Positions 34,250-46,738 of a stretch of 64,000 nt of DNA are shown here, piece by piece. The translations under genes were made by a program, and so were the position numbers. This DNA is from Rhizobium tropici CIAT 899 (lineage in GTDB: Bacteria; Pseudomonadota; Alphaproteobacteria; Rhizobiales; Rhizobiaceae): assembly GCF_000330885.1 (NCBI RefSeq), contig NC_020062.1, forward strand, positions 1,806,374 through 1,870,373. The letters are read 5' to 3'. How positions within the stretch are numbered: the first letter of the stretch is position 1; the number at the start of each line of letters is the position of its first letter. A model generated the notes under the pieces. That model was not told where the DNA came from. It did not search any database and saw only the letters and a list, made by a program, of their open reading frames with translations.

Positions 34250-35002
34250 TTAGTAGGCGCCGGACAGAAGCGCGCCGGCACCCGGCACAACGGCTTCCAG
34301 CCCGAGCGATTTCAGCATGCAATAGGTCGTGGCGACAGCGGCCGTCAGCACGGGCTTGCCGGTCATGGCTTCGACCTTCGCGATAACAGGCAGCGAAGGC
34401 ATCTGGACGCAGGCCGAAAGGACGATCACATCGACATCCGTTAGATCTAGCGTCTGGACGATGGCCGGAAGATTTTCCGGGTCGTGCCGGGCGACATCGA
34501 GATTGTCGGGGATTTCCAGCGCGCGCCAGTCCATGACCTCGAAGCCCTCTTCGCGGATATAATCGACCACGAGCTCCGTGAGCGGCTTCATATAGGGCGC
34601 AACGACGGCAATCTTCCTTGCATTCATCACCTTTAGGCCCTCGATCAGGGCACCGGCGCTGGTAACGACTGGAATGTTCGCGCCGTTTTCCTGCGTGCGC
34701 CCCGTCAGGCGCTTTTCCGACTGGCGGTGATAGCCGAGACCCATCGCCATGATGGCAACAAGGCAGGCATAGCCCAGCACATCGACGCGGGCATCCGAAA
34801 GCTCGACGGCGCAGCGGTCCGATTCCGCATCCATCGCCGCCAGCTCTTCCTTGACGACCTTCTTCATCCGCATGCGGCTTGAATGGAATGTGAAACGCTC
34901 GGGCCGGATGGACTGGCGAGCCGTCAGCATGGCTGGAATTTCGGTTTCCATCGTGGTGTTGGAACTCGGAACGATCTGGCCGATACGGTAATATTTCTGC
35001 AC
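34250..35002 (-). CDS. nicE: Maleate cis-trans isomerase
   Basis: I place the start at the GTG at 35002, after AGAGGATTTCATCC. That gives 250 aa, the size of known NicE. It is an Asp/Glu racemase-fold enzyme with the two catalytic cysteines C80 (LGYACLVAIMAMG) and C198 (IVLSACVQMPS). YRIGQIVPSSNTTMETEIPA at 5-24 is near-identical to the known enzyme start. It converts maleate to fumarate, which enters the TCA cycle. The ATG-based start at 35071 would add 23 residues not seen in the family. Confidence 0.93.
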   Translation of the reverse strand: MQKYYRIGQIVPSSNTTMETEIPAMLTARQSIRPERFTFHSSRMRMKKVVKEELAAMDAESDRCAVELSDARVDVLGYACLVAIMAMGLGYHRQSEKRLTGRTQENGANIPVVTSAGALIEGLKVMNARKIAVVAPYMKPLTELVVDYIREEGFEVMDWRALEIPDNLDVARHDPENLPAIVQTLDLTDVDVIVLSACVQMPSLPVIAKVEAMTGKPVLTAAVATTYCMLKSLGLEAVVPGAGALLSGAY

Positions 35003-35073
35003 GGATGAAATCCTCTGCTGCATGGAAGGCGAAAAACAGGCAAGCGGCGAAGCAAAACGCTCCGCCACCACAA

Positions 35074-37363
<2,290 letters not shown>

Positions 37364-37888
37364 TTGAAAGAGGCCGCCTCATTCAGCTTGAACGTCAACG
37401 GCACCGTCAGCGACATCGAAGCCGGCGGCGCAACGCCGCTCCTTTACATCCTCAGGAACGATCTCTGCCTCAACGGACCCAAATACGGGTGCGGCCTCGG
37501 CGAATGCGGAGCCTGCGCGGTCCTCGTTGATGGCCGGCCCGTGCGCTCGTGCGCCGTGCCGCTGAAGGCGATCGGCGACCGCAAGGTCACGACGCTTGAA
37601 GGCCTGGGAAAGCCCGGCCATCTGCATGTCGTCCAGCGCGCCTTCATCGAAGAGGCCGCAGCGCAATGTGGCTACTGCCTGAACGGCATGATCATTGCCA
37701 TCGTCGGCCTGCTGGAAGCGACGGCGGAACCCGACGAGAGCGATATTCGCGCGGCGCTCCGGCATCATCTCTGCCGCTGTGGCACGCATATGGAAATACT
37801 TGCCGCAGCACGCCGCGCCGTCGCCTATGCAAAGGCTGAAAAGTCCGCCGGCTCGGGAACGGAAGACAGGATCGAGGTTTCGCCATGA
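37364..37888 (+). CDS. nicA: Nicotinate dehydrogenase small subunit, two [2Fe-2S]
   Basis: The start is TTG at 37364, eight bases after GGAG. No upstream ATG is possible because of an in-frame TGA at 37340. The 174-aa protein has the plant-ferredoxin cluster motif CGLGECGACAVLVDG and the second cluster set CGYCLNGM and CRCGTH. It passes electrons from the molybdenum site of NicB to its cytochrome domain during C6 hydroxylation of nicotinate. It overlaps nicB by 4 bp (ATGA). Confidence 0.92.
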   Translation: MKEAASFSLNVNGTVSDIEAGGATPLLYILRNDLCLNGPKYGCGLGECGACAVLVDGRPVRSCAVPLKAIGDRKVTTLEGLGKPGHLHVVQRAFIEEAAAQCGYCLNGMIIAIVGLLEATAEPDESDIRAALRHHLCRCGTHMEILAAARRAVAYAKAEKSAGSGTEDRIEVSP

Positions 37889-40800
37889 GCATCCACCGCG
37901 AAGCACCGAAGGCTACCTACCTCGCCACATCAGACATCCTACTAATCGTCTCCGATGCATCCCTAGGCGATGCAGCCGAGCTCTATATCGCCATCGACAG
38001 CAACGGTCGCGTCAAGGCATTCAACGGGCATGTCGATCTTGGAACCGGCATCCGTACATCGCTGGCGCAGATCGTCGCCGAGGAACTGCATGTTCCTTTC
38101 GAGCATGTGGAAATGGTGCTGGGCGCGACTTCCGCCGCCCCCAACCAGGGCGCCACCATCGCCAGCGAGACGATCCAGATCACCGCCGTGCCGCTTCGGC
38201 AGGCCGCGGCAACGGCGCGTCATCACCTCATGGCGAAGGCTGCTGCCTTGAAGGGCACCGCGGTCGAGCACCTAGTCCTTGAAGACGGCGTCATCCGCGC
38301 CGGCAACGGAGCGAACTGGAGCTTCACCTTCGGCGAACTCGTCGCGGGAGAGCATGTGCGCCTGTCGATCGACGCCAGTGCGGAGTTGAAGCCCGCGTCC
38401 GCCTACCGCATCGTCGGCTCCTCGCGACCGCGCGTGGACATCCCGGCCAAGGCAACCGGTCAATGGACCTATGTGCATGACGTGCGCGTGCCCGGCATGC
38501 TGCATGGCCGGGTCATCCGGCCGCTCTATGCCGGCTTTGATCACGGCGAGCATGTCGGCAACAGCCTCATATCCATCGACGAGGGCTCGATTGCCCATAT
38601 CGATGGTGTTGTCGGCGTGGTCGCCATCGGTGATTTCGTCGGCGTCGTCGCAACGCGCGAGGAGATCGCCATCGAGGCTGCGAAGACGCTGAAGGTCGTG
38701 TGGCGGGAGCCGCCGCAGCGGCCGGATCTGAATGCGCCGGAGATGGCCCTGCGTGCTAATCCCGCCACGCCCCGCAAGCTGATCGATCGCGGCAATGTCG
38801 AGATGGCGCTCGCCGGCAGCGCCGAGCCGATGAACCGCACCTATATCTGGCCCTATCAGATGCATGGCTCGATCGGGCCGTCCTGCGCCGTGGCCGATTA
38901 CAGCGACACCGGGCTGACCGTCTGGTCGGGCACGCAGAACCCCTTCCCCATGCGTCGCGATCTGGCACTCCTCCTCGACATGCCCGAGGACATGATCCTC
39001 GTGGAGCGCCTGGAAGCCGCCGGCTGCTATGGCCGAAACTGCGCCGACGATGTGACTGCCGATGCCGCGCTTCTGTCCCGCGCCGTGCGCGCGCCAGTGC
39101 GCGTGCAGCTCACGCGCGAGCAGGAGCATGTCTGGGAACCAAAGGGCGCCGCCCAGATCATCGACGTGCGCGGCGGCCTCGATCTCGAGGGCGGCCCTTC
39201 GGCCTATGATTTCGAGACGCGCTATCCGTCCAATCTCGCGCCGACATTATCGCTGATCCTGACCGGCAAGGTCCCACCGGTGTCCGACGTAGTGCAGATG
39301 GGTGACCGCACGGCGATCCCACCCTATGCCTATGGCAATCTCCGGGTCACCGTCCACGACATGCCGCCGATTGCCCGGGCCTCGTGGTTCCGTGGCGTTT
39401 CCGCGATGCCGAACACCTTCGCGCATGAATGCTATATTGATGAACTTGCGGCCGCGGCCGGCGTCGATCCGATCGAATACCGGCTGCGATACCTTCACGA
39501 TCCCCGTGCCGTGGACCTCGTGCACGCCCTGGCAGAGCGGGCGAACTGGGTGCCTCACACAAAATGGGGCACGCTCGGCGGTGAAGGCGACCTGCTTTAC
39601 GGCCGCGGCTTCGCCTATGCCGTCTATATCCACGGGCCGTTTCCGGGCAAGGCTGCCGCCTGGGCCGCCTGGGTGGCCGATGTCGCCGTCAATACCAAGA
39701 CCGGCGAGATCGCCGTCACGAAGGTGACCTGCGCGCAGGATTCCGGGATGATGATCAATCCCGATGGCGTGCGGCATCAGATCCACGGCAACGTCATCCA
39801 GTCAACCAGCCGGGTACTGAAGGAGCGCGTCGAGTTTTCCTCCACCGCCGTCACCTCGAAGGAATGGGGCGGCTATCCGCTGATCACCTTCCCCGAATTG
39901 CCCGATATCGACGTGCTGATGGTTCCAAGACAGGACGAGCCGCCGCTCGGCGTCGGTGAATCCGCTTCCGTTCCGAGCGCATCGGCCATCGCCAACGCGG
40001 TCTATGATGCCACCGGCATACGCTTCCGCGAACTGCCGCTGACGCCGGAAATGGTGCTGGCGGCGCTGAAGGGCGATACGGCCACGCCGCCTCCCGCACC
40101 GCCCGCGAAAAGGAAGCGGTGGTGGAATATCGGCATCTGGACTGCCGGAGCCGCGGCGGCAATTTCAGGGCTTGTGGCGATGGCATCCCCATGGCGGCCG
40201 GCGATCGCCACGATCGAGCGGCCGGACGTGAATGTCTACAGCGCGGCGACGATCGAGCGCGGCCGCCTGGCCGCTGCGGCGGGCGCCTGCAATGTCTGCC
40301 ATGTCGGCAACGACGGCACGCCCTTCGCCGGCGGCCGACGCTTCGACACGGCATTTGGCACGGTCTATGCCACGAACATCACGCCGGACGTGAAAAACGG
40401 CATCGGCGCCTGGTCCTACACCGCCTTCGAGCGAGCCATGCGTGAAGGCATCAGCCGCGATGGCCACCATCTCTATCCGGCCCATCCCTACACATCCTTC
40501 GCTGGCGCTGAGGATGCGGACCTGCAGGCGCTCTATGCCTATATGATGACGCAGACGGCAGTGGCGGACAAGGCGCCGGAGACAAAGCTGAAGTTTCCCT
40601 ATAGCATCCGCACGATGATGGCAGGGTGGAATGCGCTGTTCCTGAAGTCGGCGCCCATCACCTACGACCAGACGCGCAATGCCATCTGGAACAGAGGCGC
40701 CTATCTCGTCGAGACGCTTGGCCACTGTTCCGCCTGCCACACCGAACGCAATGCGCTGGGCGCTGAAAAAACCGGGAGTGCCCATCTCTCCGGCGGCTTT

Positions 40801-41433
40801 GCCGAAGGCTGGGAGGCGCCTGCGCTCAACGCCATGGCCAAGGGTCCGGTTGGCTGGACAGAAGATGCCTTCTACGACTACCTGCGCACGGGCCATTCGC
40901 GCGACCACGGCAGCGCCGCCGGTCCGATGGCTCATGTGGTGGAGGTCATGCAGCCATTGCCGGACTCGGACATCCGCGCCATGGCAAATTATCTGGCGAG
41001 CCTGAATAAGGACGGCGACCCTTCGAAGGCCGTGGCCCAGAGCCAAGCAGCGATTGCAGCCAGCGAAGCGGCAAAGGTCAGTGCGGGACTGGTTTCGCCC
41101 AAGGGCGAGCGCATCTTCAATGGCGCCTGCGCCACCTGCCATACCGGCAACACGGTCCTCTCATCGCTGGCGCTGAACAGCAATCTGCATGCCGATACGC
41201 CCGACAATCTTATCCAGGCGATCCTCGGCGGTGTCGAAGCCCCGGCTATCCTTGCGGAAACCACCGGCCGCGAAGCGCCGGAAGTCATGTCCATGCCGGC
41301 ATTCCGCGATACGCTGAACGAGACTCAGCTGAAGGATCTCACCGACTACCTGCGCGCCCGTTTCGCGCCGGACAGGCCGGCCTGGAGCGACACATCGGCG
41401 GCATTGCAACGCGTTGCCGCCACCGCACACTGA
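37885..41433 (+). CDS. nicB: Nicotinate dehydrogenase large subunit: molybdopterin domain fused to three cytochrome c domains
   Basis: An 1182-aa protein of the size of Pseudomonas NicB. Residues 1 to about 720 are a xanthine-dehydrogenase-type molybdenum-binding region (NGHVDLGTGIRTSLAQIVAE, GATIASETIQ, YGRNCADDVTADAALLSRAV, VGESASVPSASAIANAVY). One hydrophobic segment follows at about 735-760 (WTAGAAAAISGLVAMA) and may anchor the cytochrome part in the membrane or periplasm. Three CxxCH haem sites then begin at C802, C948 and C1082. The enzyme hydroxylates nicotinate to 6-hydroxynicotinate and sends electrons to the respiratory chain. The next gene starts 10 bp downstream, so glycosidases are co-transcribed. 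Confidence 0.93.
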   Translation: MSIHREAPKATYLATSDILLIVSDASLGDAAELYIAIDSNGRVKAFNGHVDLGTGIRTSLAQIVAEELHVPFEHVEMVLGATSAAPNQGATIASETIQITAVPLRQAAATARHHLMAKAAALKGTAVEHLVLEDGVIRAGNGANWSFTFGELVAGEHVRLSIDASAELKPASAYRIVGSSRPRVDIPAKATGQWTYVHDVRVPGMLHGRVIRPLYAGFDHGEHVGNSLISIDEGSIAHIDGVVGVVAIGDFVGVVATREEIAIEAAKTLKVVWREPPQRPDLNAPEMALRANPATPRKLIDRGNVEMALAGSAEPMNRTYIWPYQMHGSIGPSCAVADYSDTGLTVWSGTQNPFPMRRDLALLLDMPEDMILVERLEAAGCYGRNCADDVTADAALLSRAVRAPVRVQLTREQEHVWEPKGAAQIIDVRGGLDLEGGPSAYDFETRYPSNLAPTLSLILTGKVPPVSDVVQMGDRTAIPPYAYGNLRVTVHDMPPIARASWFRGVSAMPNTFAHECYIDELAAAAGVDPIEYRLRYLHDPRAVDLVHALAERANWVPHTKWGTLGGEGDLLYGRGFAYAVYIHGPFPGKAAAWAAWVADVAVNTKTGEIAVTKVTCAQDSGMMINPDGVRHQIHGNVIQSTSRVLKERVEFSSTAVTSKEWGGYPLITFPELPDIDVLMVPRQDEPPLGVGESASVPSASAIANAVYDATGIRFRELPLTPEMVLAALKGDTATPPPAPPAKRKRWWNIGIWTAGAAAAISGLVAMASPWRPAIATIERPDVNVYSAATIERGRLAAAAGACNVCHVGNDGTPFAGGRRFDTAFGTVYATNITPDVKNGIGAWSYTAFERAMREGISRDGHHLYPAHPYTSFAGAEDADLQALYAYMMTQTAVADKAPETKLKFPYSIRTMMAGWNALFLKSAPITYDQTRNAIWNRGAYLVETLGHCSACHTERNALGAEKTGSAHLSGGFAEGWEAPALNAMAKGPVGWTEDAFYDYLRTGHSRDHGSAAGPMAHVVEVMQPLPDSDIRAMANYLASLNKDGDPSKAVAQSQAAIAASEAAKVSAGLVSPKGERIFNGACATCHTGNTVLSSLALNSNLHADTPDNLIQAILGGVEAPAILAETTGREAPEVMSMPAFRDTLNETQLKDLTDYLRARFAPDRPAWSDTSAALQRVAATAH

Positions 41434-41443
41434 GGAACACACA

Positions 41444-44131
41444 TTGCCTGAGACAGCGGCCATTGCGGATATCGAAAGTCGGGCCCTCTTTGAGCGCCCG
41501 ACTGCCGCATTTCGTCCTTCAGCCTACTGGTTCTGGCATAGCATTCCCGATGAGGCGACCTGCCGGACACAGCTTGCCGATTTCCAGGCGAGGGGCATCG
41601 GCACCATCCTGATCCAGGCGCGACTCGCCCTGCCGCGCGAGCAGTACCTGTCACCGCATTATCTGTCAGCCTACAGGCTGGCCGCCGACATCGCGGCTCA
41701 ACTCGGGCTCAAGCTTGGCATTTATGACGACTATAACTGGATCAGCGGCCATGCCGGTGGCAGGACTGTGGAAGGGCGTGACGAACTGCGCGAGCGTCAT
41801 CTGTTCTGGTCGTCTTCGGCAGATACGCGGGGCACGATAAGCAGGATCCATCCGGCATTCACCCTGAAGATGGGCGCCGACATCATTGCCTGGCAATATG
41901 AAGGCGGGCGCATCGAATGGTGCGAATGGACGGTCGAGGCAGCAGTGCTGCATCCCTCCGGCCCAATCGAGGCATATGATCAGACCGTCGACGTGACGTC
42001 GCAGGTCAGCATCACAGGTTCTGATGGTGCGTCCTGCGGCTATTCCTATGATGGCGCGGTCGCATTCGGCTGGACGCTGACGGTCTTTGTAAGCGCGCGT
42101 TCCGCGACATCACGGATCATCAACTATCTGCTGCCGGAGGCAGCCCAGCGTTTCATCGACGTTGGCCTCGAACCCATCGTCACAGCCCTTGGCAAGCGCG
42201 TGCCCGATCCCGTTGGATCTGTATTCTACGATCAGCCGGCCCCCGGCTTCTATCGCTGGGATCAGATGGCGGGAAATCTCGGTAACAGCCTGCTGTTTGC
42301 GCCTGCGCTGAAAGACTGTGTCCTGTCCAAGACGGGCGTGCCGTTCGCCGTCGCCCTTCTCGCGGTGGTGCGCAACGTTGGGCCGGAAACCTTGCGACTG
42401 CGTGCGTTGTTTCACGCAGCCTATTCCACCTTGATGAACGAGGCATTCTTCGGCACACTCAGGGGCTGGGCGGAAGGAAAAGGGATCGTCCTCACGGGGC
42501 ATGAGATTCTCGCTCATGTCAGCTCATGGGCACCCAATGGCGGCTTCACAAGCATCGATCCGCGCGTCGCGCCGGCGGTGGACTTCTTCGGCATCGACGC
42601 CATCAGGCACGAAACGGCCGTGGACGCAAACAATCTCACGCCACAGTTGGCTCCCAAGATGGGTGATTCGGTCGCCCGCTCGAACGGACGCAGCCGCTGC
42701 GTCGTCGAGACCTATTTCAGCGCCGAACGCACCGAAGTGCGCGCTGCCGGCCAATGGGAGGTGACGCTGGAGGCATCGCGCGCCCAGGCGATCCGGCTTG
42801 CCTGCCTTGGCACACGGCAGTTCCTCTGGCACGGCGTCTACCAGACCGATGGACTCGACAACGACCCGACGCCCTTCACCAATCCGCGCTTCGACTTCGC
42901 GCCGGGCATCAACTTCGAGCCGTGGTGGCCCTATCATGATCTTTTCGCCGAAGAGATCGCACGCGTTTCCGCCTTTATCGAACCTGCAAGGCCGCAGGCG
43001 CCGGTTGCTATTCTGTATCCTCTCTACACTGCCTTTGCCGAAGGGCCTCGCCACGGCCATGCCACCCATATCGGCGCCTGGTGCGAGCAACTGTTGGTGC
43101 AGGGCTGCGATTTCATGTTCGTGAGCGAGGCGGATATCGCAAACGCGGCTATAGAAGATAGACGTCTGCTTGCATCCGGTCTCGCGTTCGACGCGGTGGT
43201 GCTGCCTTCGGTGACGGTACTGGAAACGGCTGTTACGATTCAAAAGCTCGATGCCTTCATGAAGGCCGGCGGTCGGATCTGGTCTTCGGGCGAAACCGTC
43301 TCCACGGTTCGCACGGGCGAGGGAACCTCCGGCTCGGTTGGCGTCACGTCGCACACCACAGCGATGCCCGATGCCGAAACGGTGTCCGCCCTCCTGTCGA
43401 CCCTGACGCTCGACGGTCCGCAGATTTCGGGCCAAAGGCCGTGGCAATGGATCGGTCATGATGTTGACGGCTGGTGGAGGATGGTCGTTTTCAACGATGG
43501 CGCAGAAGATATCAGCTTTGACATCCTGCTCGGAGATGGCTTCGATTATGCGATATGGAACGCGGAATACGGGTCTGTCGAAGCCTTCGCCGCCGTTCAC
43601 AAGCTGACCGTAGAGTTGGAACCGCACGAAGTTCGCTGCATCCGTCTCCGTCAAAACAGACAGGCGGCTGTCGCCATCGGCCATCTATCGAGCCGACGGG
43701 CGCTTGACCGAAACCGGCTCATTGCTCTGGCAGACGGCTGGACATTCGCGCCCGGCCAAGATCAGGCCTTTGCGCCTATCTCCGTTGACAGCGGCTGGGA
43801 AGAGCAAGGCTTTCCGGCCTTCAGCGGCACGGGCATCTACCGACTTTCCTTCACAACGGGAACCGAGACCGACTGGATGCTGGAACTGCCGACCGTTCAT
43901 ACGGCGGTCACTGCTTATATCGATGGAACCGAAGTGGGACGCCGTGGCTGGCGGCCCTATCGCTTAGGGCTCGGCCGCCTTGCCGCCGGCACCCATGAAC
44001 TCGAGCTTCACGTCGCCAACACGGCAGCAAACCGCTATTACGACAACACACCCTATCTCGGCAGCGGCCCGGACAAGAGCGGGCTGACAGCCACACCCAT
44101 GCTCATACCGCTGCAAAACAGACCGGAATAA
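41444..44131 (+). CDS. GH106-like (alpha-L-rhamnosidase-type) glycoside hydrolase, cytoplasmic
   Basis: The start is TTG at 41444, seven bases after GAGGAA and 10 bp after the nicB stop, giving 895 aa. The N-terminal RPSAYWFWHSIPDEATCRTQ (about 22-41), then GIGTILIQAR and LGLKLGIYDDYNWISG, resemble the TIM-barrel start of GH106/related rhamnosidase-type proteins. The C-terminal 150 residues (SGTGIYRLSFTT, LGRLAAGTHELELHVANTAA) look like a GH2/jelly-roll sugar-binding domain. No signal peptide is seen, so it acts inside the cell. Family assignment is by pattern memory; the sugar is not known. It is in the same transcription unit as nicAB. Confidence 0.75.
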   Translation: MPETAAIADIESRALFERPTAAFRPSAYWFWHSIPDEATCRTQLADFQARGIGTILIQARLALPREQYLSPHYLSAYRLAADIAAQLGLKLGIYDDYNWISGHAGGRTVEGRDELRERHLFWSSSADTRGTISRIHPAFTLKMGADIIAWQYEGGRIEWCEWTVEAAVLHPSGPIEAYDQTVDVTSQVSITGSDGASCGYSYDGAVAFGWTLTVFVSARSATSRIINYLLPEAAQRFIDVGLEPIVTALGKRVPDPVGSVFYDQPAPGFYRWDQMAGNLGNSLLFAPALKDCVLSKTGVPFAVALLAVVRNVGPETLRLRALFHAAYSTLMNEAFFGTLRGWAEGKGIVLTGHEILAHVSSWAPNGGFTSIDPRVAPAVDFFGIDAIRHETAVDANNLTPQLAPKMGDSVARSNGRSRCVVETYFSAERTEVRAAGQWEVTLEASRAQAIRLACLGTRQFLWHGVYQTDGLDNDPTPFTNPRFDFAPGINFEPWWPYHDLFAEEIARVSAFIEPARPQAPVAILYPLYTAFAEGPRHGHATHIGAWCEQLLVQGCDFMFVSEADIANAAIEDRRLLASGLAFDAVVLPSVTVLETAVTIQKLDAFMKAGGRIWSSGETVSTVRTGEGTSGSVGVTSHTTAMPDAETVSALLSTLTLDGPQISGQRPWQWIGHDVDGWWRMVVFNDGAEDISFDILLGDGFDYAIWNAEYGSVEAFAAVHKLTVELEPHEVRCIRLRQNRQAAVAIGHLSSRRALDRNRLIALADGWTFAPGQDQAFAPISVDSGWEEQGFPAFSGTGIYRLSFTTGTETDWMLELPTVHTAVTAYIDGTEVGRRGWRPYRLGLGRLAAGTHELELHVANTAANRYYDNTPYLGSGPDKSGLTATPMLIPLQNRPE

Positions 44132-44136
44132 GAACC

Positions 44137-46365
44137 ATGCTGAAACATTCTACCGTTCCCTTGATGCGCGCCTGGAACAGCTGGTCCGACAGACCGGCGG
44201 AAATGGTGTTTCTGCCGCTCGGTGTGCGCATCACGCCCGTTCTCTATTCCACGCGCAGCCGGACGACGTCAGCCATCGAGCCGCGTCGCGACACGGTGCG
44301 GCTCGGCCGCCACGCGATCGACGGATCGCTGATCGAACTGGAAACGGAGCATAGCGGAACCACCGTCGCCTTCAGAACCGAGAAGTCCGATCCCTTCGCG
44401 GTTCGCGGAAATTGGGAGGGCAAGGCTGGTGGCGAGTGGGGACTGCGCTTCTGGCTGACCCTGGCGATTTCGGCAGACAGTGGAGAAATGGTCACGCATG
44501 AAGCTGGCCGCAACGTCACACTCGTCAAGATCGGCACCCGCTTCGTCGCGGTCGCAACGGCGGAGGCTCCGGTGCATGTGACCGGCCATGATACGATCGA
44601 CGACCTTCGCGCCGATTTCGAGGCGAACGGATATTTCTACACTGCGAGCCGGAAAAACGAGGCGCCAGTGATCGCCCTGCGCTTCAATCTGGAAATGATG
44701 CGCCAAGGCGCCTACGCCGCCGCTGTGGCCGACAGCGCCGAGCTTGCGATTGTCAAGGCACAGGCCAGCCTTGCGGCCGACAACCCGAGCACTGCTCCTA
44801 CCGCCCACAATGGCACCTACGAAGGATCCCTGGACGCGATCCGGGACGTCGTCGCCTGGAATACGATCTGGGATGAGACCAACTCCCGGCCCTATACGGC
44901 TGTGACGCGCATCTGGAATCTCGGCAAATTCGCCGTCTGGTACAACGACCAGCTGTTTGCCGCTCTGCTGGCCGGTGTCTTCGATGCCGATCTCGCCCGC
45001 GAGAATATGGCCACGGCGATGGCAAGCGCCACCCCCCAGGGCAATATCGCCTGCATCGTTACCTCGAATGATGCCTGGGTGGATCGCAGCCAGCATCCAA
45101 ACGGCGCGCTCGTTGCCTGGCAGCTTTACCAGCGCACCGGCGAGCGTTCGCTTCTGGCGGCAAGCTATGATGCGCTGGCCCGCAATCAGCGTTGGTGGCG
45201 CGAACACCGCGATCCCGACGCCTTCGGCCTGCTGTCCTGCGGCACATCGGACGTCGGCGAAGGCCTCTATAAGGGCACGCACTTTGCCGCCCGCAACGAA
45301 ACAGGCATGGATAATTCAGCCACTCATGACGAGGCCGTCTACGATCCCATCACGCGTACCCTGTCGACATTCGATCTCGGACTGAATTGCGCGGCGGCGC
45401 TCGATGCCGAGATGCTGTCGAAGATGGCCGAGGTTCTCGGCAAGGAGGATGATGCCCGCGAATTCGCGGCCATCGCCGAACGCTGCCGCAAGCTGATCTC
45501 GGAAAACCTGTGGGATGAAAGCCGCAGCATCTTCGCCAACCGGCAGCGCCAGGGCGGCTTTGTGCGGTCGCTTTCGCCGACCAGCTTCTATCCTCTGCTA
45601 TGTGGCGCAGCCACGCCCGAACAGGCCGAGAAGTTGCTCCACCACCTCGGCGACGAAACCACCTTTGGCGGTGACTACGTCCTGCCGAACGCGACGCGTG
45701 ACGATCCCGCCTTTGCCGACAATGTCTACTGGCGTGGCCGCATCTGGCCGAACGTCAACTACATGGTCTGGCTCGGGCTGCGCCGCTACGGCTTTGCAGC
45801 GGAGGCAAGTAGGCTTGCGCGGCAGAGCTACGAGCTCTTCATGAAGTCCTGGAGCACGGACCGGATCGCGGCGGAGAACTATAACGCCACGACGGGCGAA
45901 GCGATGGACCAGGGCGATACGGATCCCTTTTACATCTGGGCCGCCATGCTGCCGCTGATGGCTGTCGGCGAGATCATCGACTTCGATCCGTGGAGCGGCT
46001 GGACCCTTCACAATGCCGGCGCTGACCTTTCCGTCGGTCCGATGCTGTCGCCTTCTGGAATGCTTTCGGTCTCGATCTCCGATGGCCTGCTGGAAATGAG
46101 CCTGGACGGACGCGCATCGTTGAAGACTAACCTGCAAACATCGTTCACGCAGATCACTGTCAGTGATGCACGTTTCTCCTGCACCATCACTCCGACGGGC
46201 AACGACGGGTTTGTCGCGCTTCCGAATGTCGAGCCAGACCGCATCGTGGCAGCACATCTCGATTGCCAGGAAGTTCGGCTCGAGGCGAGTACCGATGGCG
46301 CGCGTCTTGAAATCGCAAAGGCCGCGCACGGCCGGAAACTGGATGTCTATTTTTTGACAGTGTGA
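44137..46365 (+). CDS. GH63-like (alpha/alpha)6-barrel glycoside hydrolase, cytoplasmic
   Basis: A 742-aa protein starting five bases after the previous gene. The barrel motifs SNDAWVDRSQHPNGALVAWQ, NETGMDNSATHDEAVYDP, YWRGRIWPNVNYMVWLGLRR and AENYNATTGEAMDQGDTDPF match GH63/YgjK-type and mannosylglycerate-hydrolase-like enzymes. The glutamate of NATTGE is a candidate catalytic base. An N-terminal beta-rich domain covers about 1-200. No signal peptide is visible. Enzymes of this clan cleave alpha-glucosides or small glycosyl conjugates. Linkage to nicA-nicB suggests a pyridine glycoside as substrate. Confidence 0.8.
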   Translation: MLKHSTVPLMRAWNSWSDRPAEMVFLPLGVRITPVLYSTRSRTTSAIEPRRDTVRLGRHAIDGSLIELETEHSGTTVAFRTEKSDPFAVRGNWEGKAGGEWGLRFWLTLAISADSGEMVTHEAGRNVTLVKIGTRFVAVATAEAPVHVTGHDTIDDLRADFEANGYFYTASRKNEAPVIALRFNLEMMRQGAYAAAVADSAELAIVKAQASLAADNPSTAPTAHNGTYEGSLDAIRDVVAWNTIWDETNSRPYTAVTRIWNLGKFAVWYNDQLFAALLAGVFDADLARENMATAMASATPQGNIACIVTSNDAWVDRSQHPNGALVAWQLYQRTGERSLLAASYDALARNQRWWREHRDPDAFGLLSCGTSDVGEGLYKGTHFAARNETGMDNSATHDEAVYDPITRTLSTFDLGLNCAAALDAEMLSKMAEVLGKEDDAREFAAIAERCRKLISENLWDESRSIFANRQRQGGFVRSLSPTSFYPLLCGAATPEQAEKLLHHLGDETTFGGDYVLPNATRDDPAFADNVYWRGRIWPNVNYMVWLGLRRYGFAAEASRLARQSYELFMKSWSTDRIAAENYNATTGEAMDQGDTDPFYIWAAMLPLMAVGEIIDFDPWSGWTLHNAGADLSVGPMLSPSGMLSVSISDGLLEMSLDGRASLKTNLQTSFTQITVSDARFSCTITPTGNDGFVALPNVEPDRIVAAHLDCQEVRLEASTDGARLEIAKAAHGRKLDVYFLTV

Positions 46366-46738
46366 ATGGTATTGGCGCCTGATGGAACTTGACAGGCGCA
46401 GATCAGCCATATTACTTTGCATACAAATAAAAAGAATGCCGGAAGAGCATGAGGGTTGAACGGAATTGCCTATCGGGAGCAACACGCTCGCGATAGCAAC
46501 TTCATAACGGCAATGCCTGATAGAATGGCTGCGATTTAACGCTGCGCCGAAAGGCGCTGGGTGAACCCGTACGTTCCAATTGGGTGTGACCAGTCGTCAG
46601 CCTCACGTCAATTTAGTTTGCATACAAATCATATGGCGCGCTTTTTTAATAGGCGGACTGCCGATGATTTGCGCGAAGCCTGAGGTCGTCGGCTGCCGCC
46701 GCGGCCGTTGACAAGAGTATTTTCAAGAGGGGTTCCAA
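46366..46738 (+). promoter_or_regulatory. Promoter region of the spermidine-type ABC operon with two identical operators
   Basis: TTTGCATACAAAT occurs twice in this 373-bp gap, at 46416-46428 and 46617-46629, 201 bp apart. Each is a palindrome of TTTG and CAAA around CATA, the same centre as two elements in the nicC/nicA region. This may reflect related MarR-type regulators and DNA looping between the two sites. GAGGGG precedes the ATG at 46739. I see no gene in this gap. Confidence 0.6.
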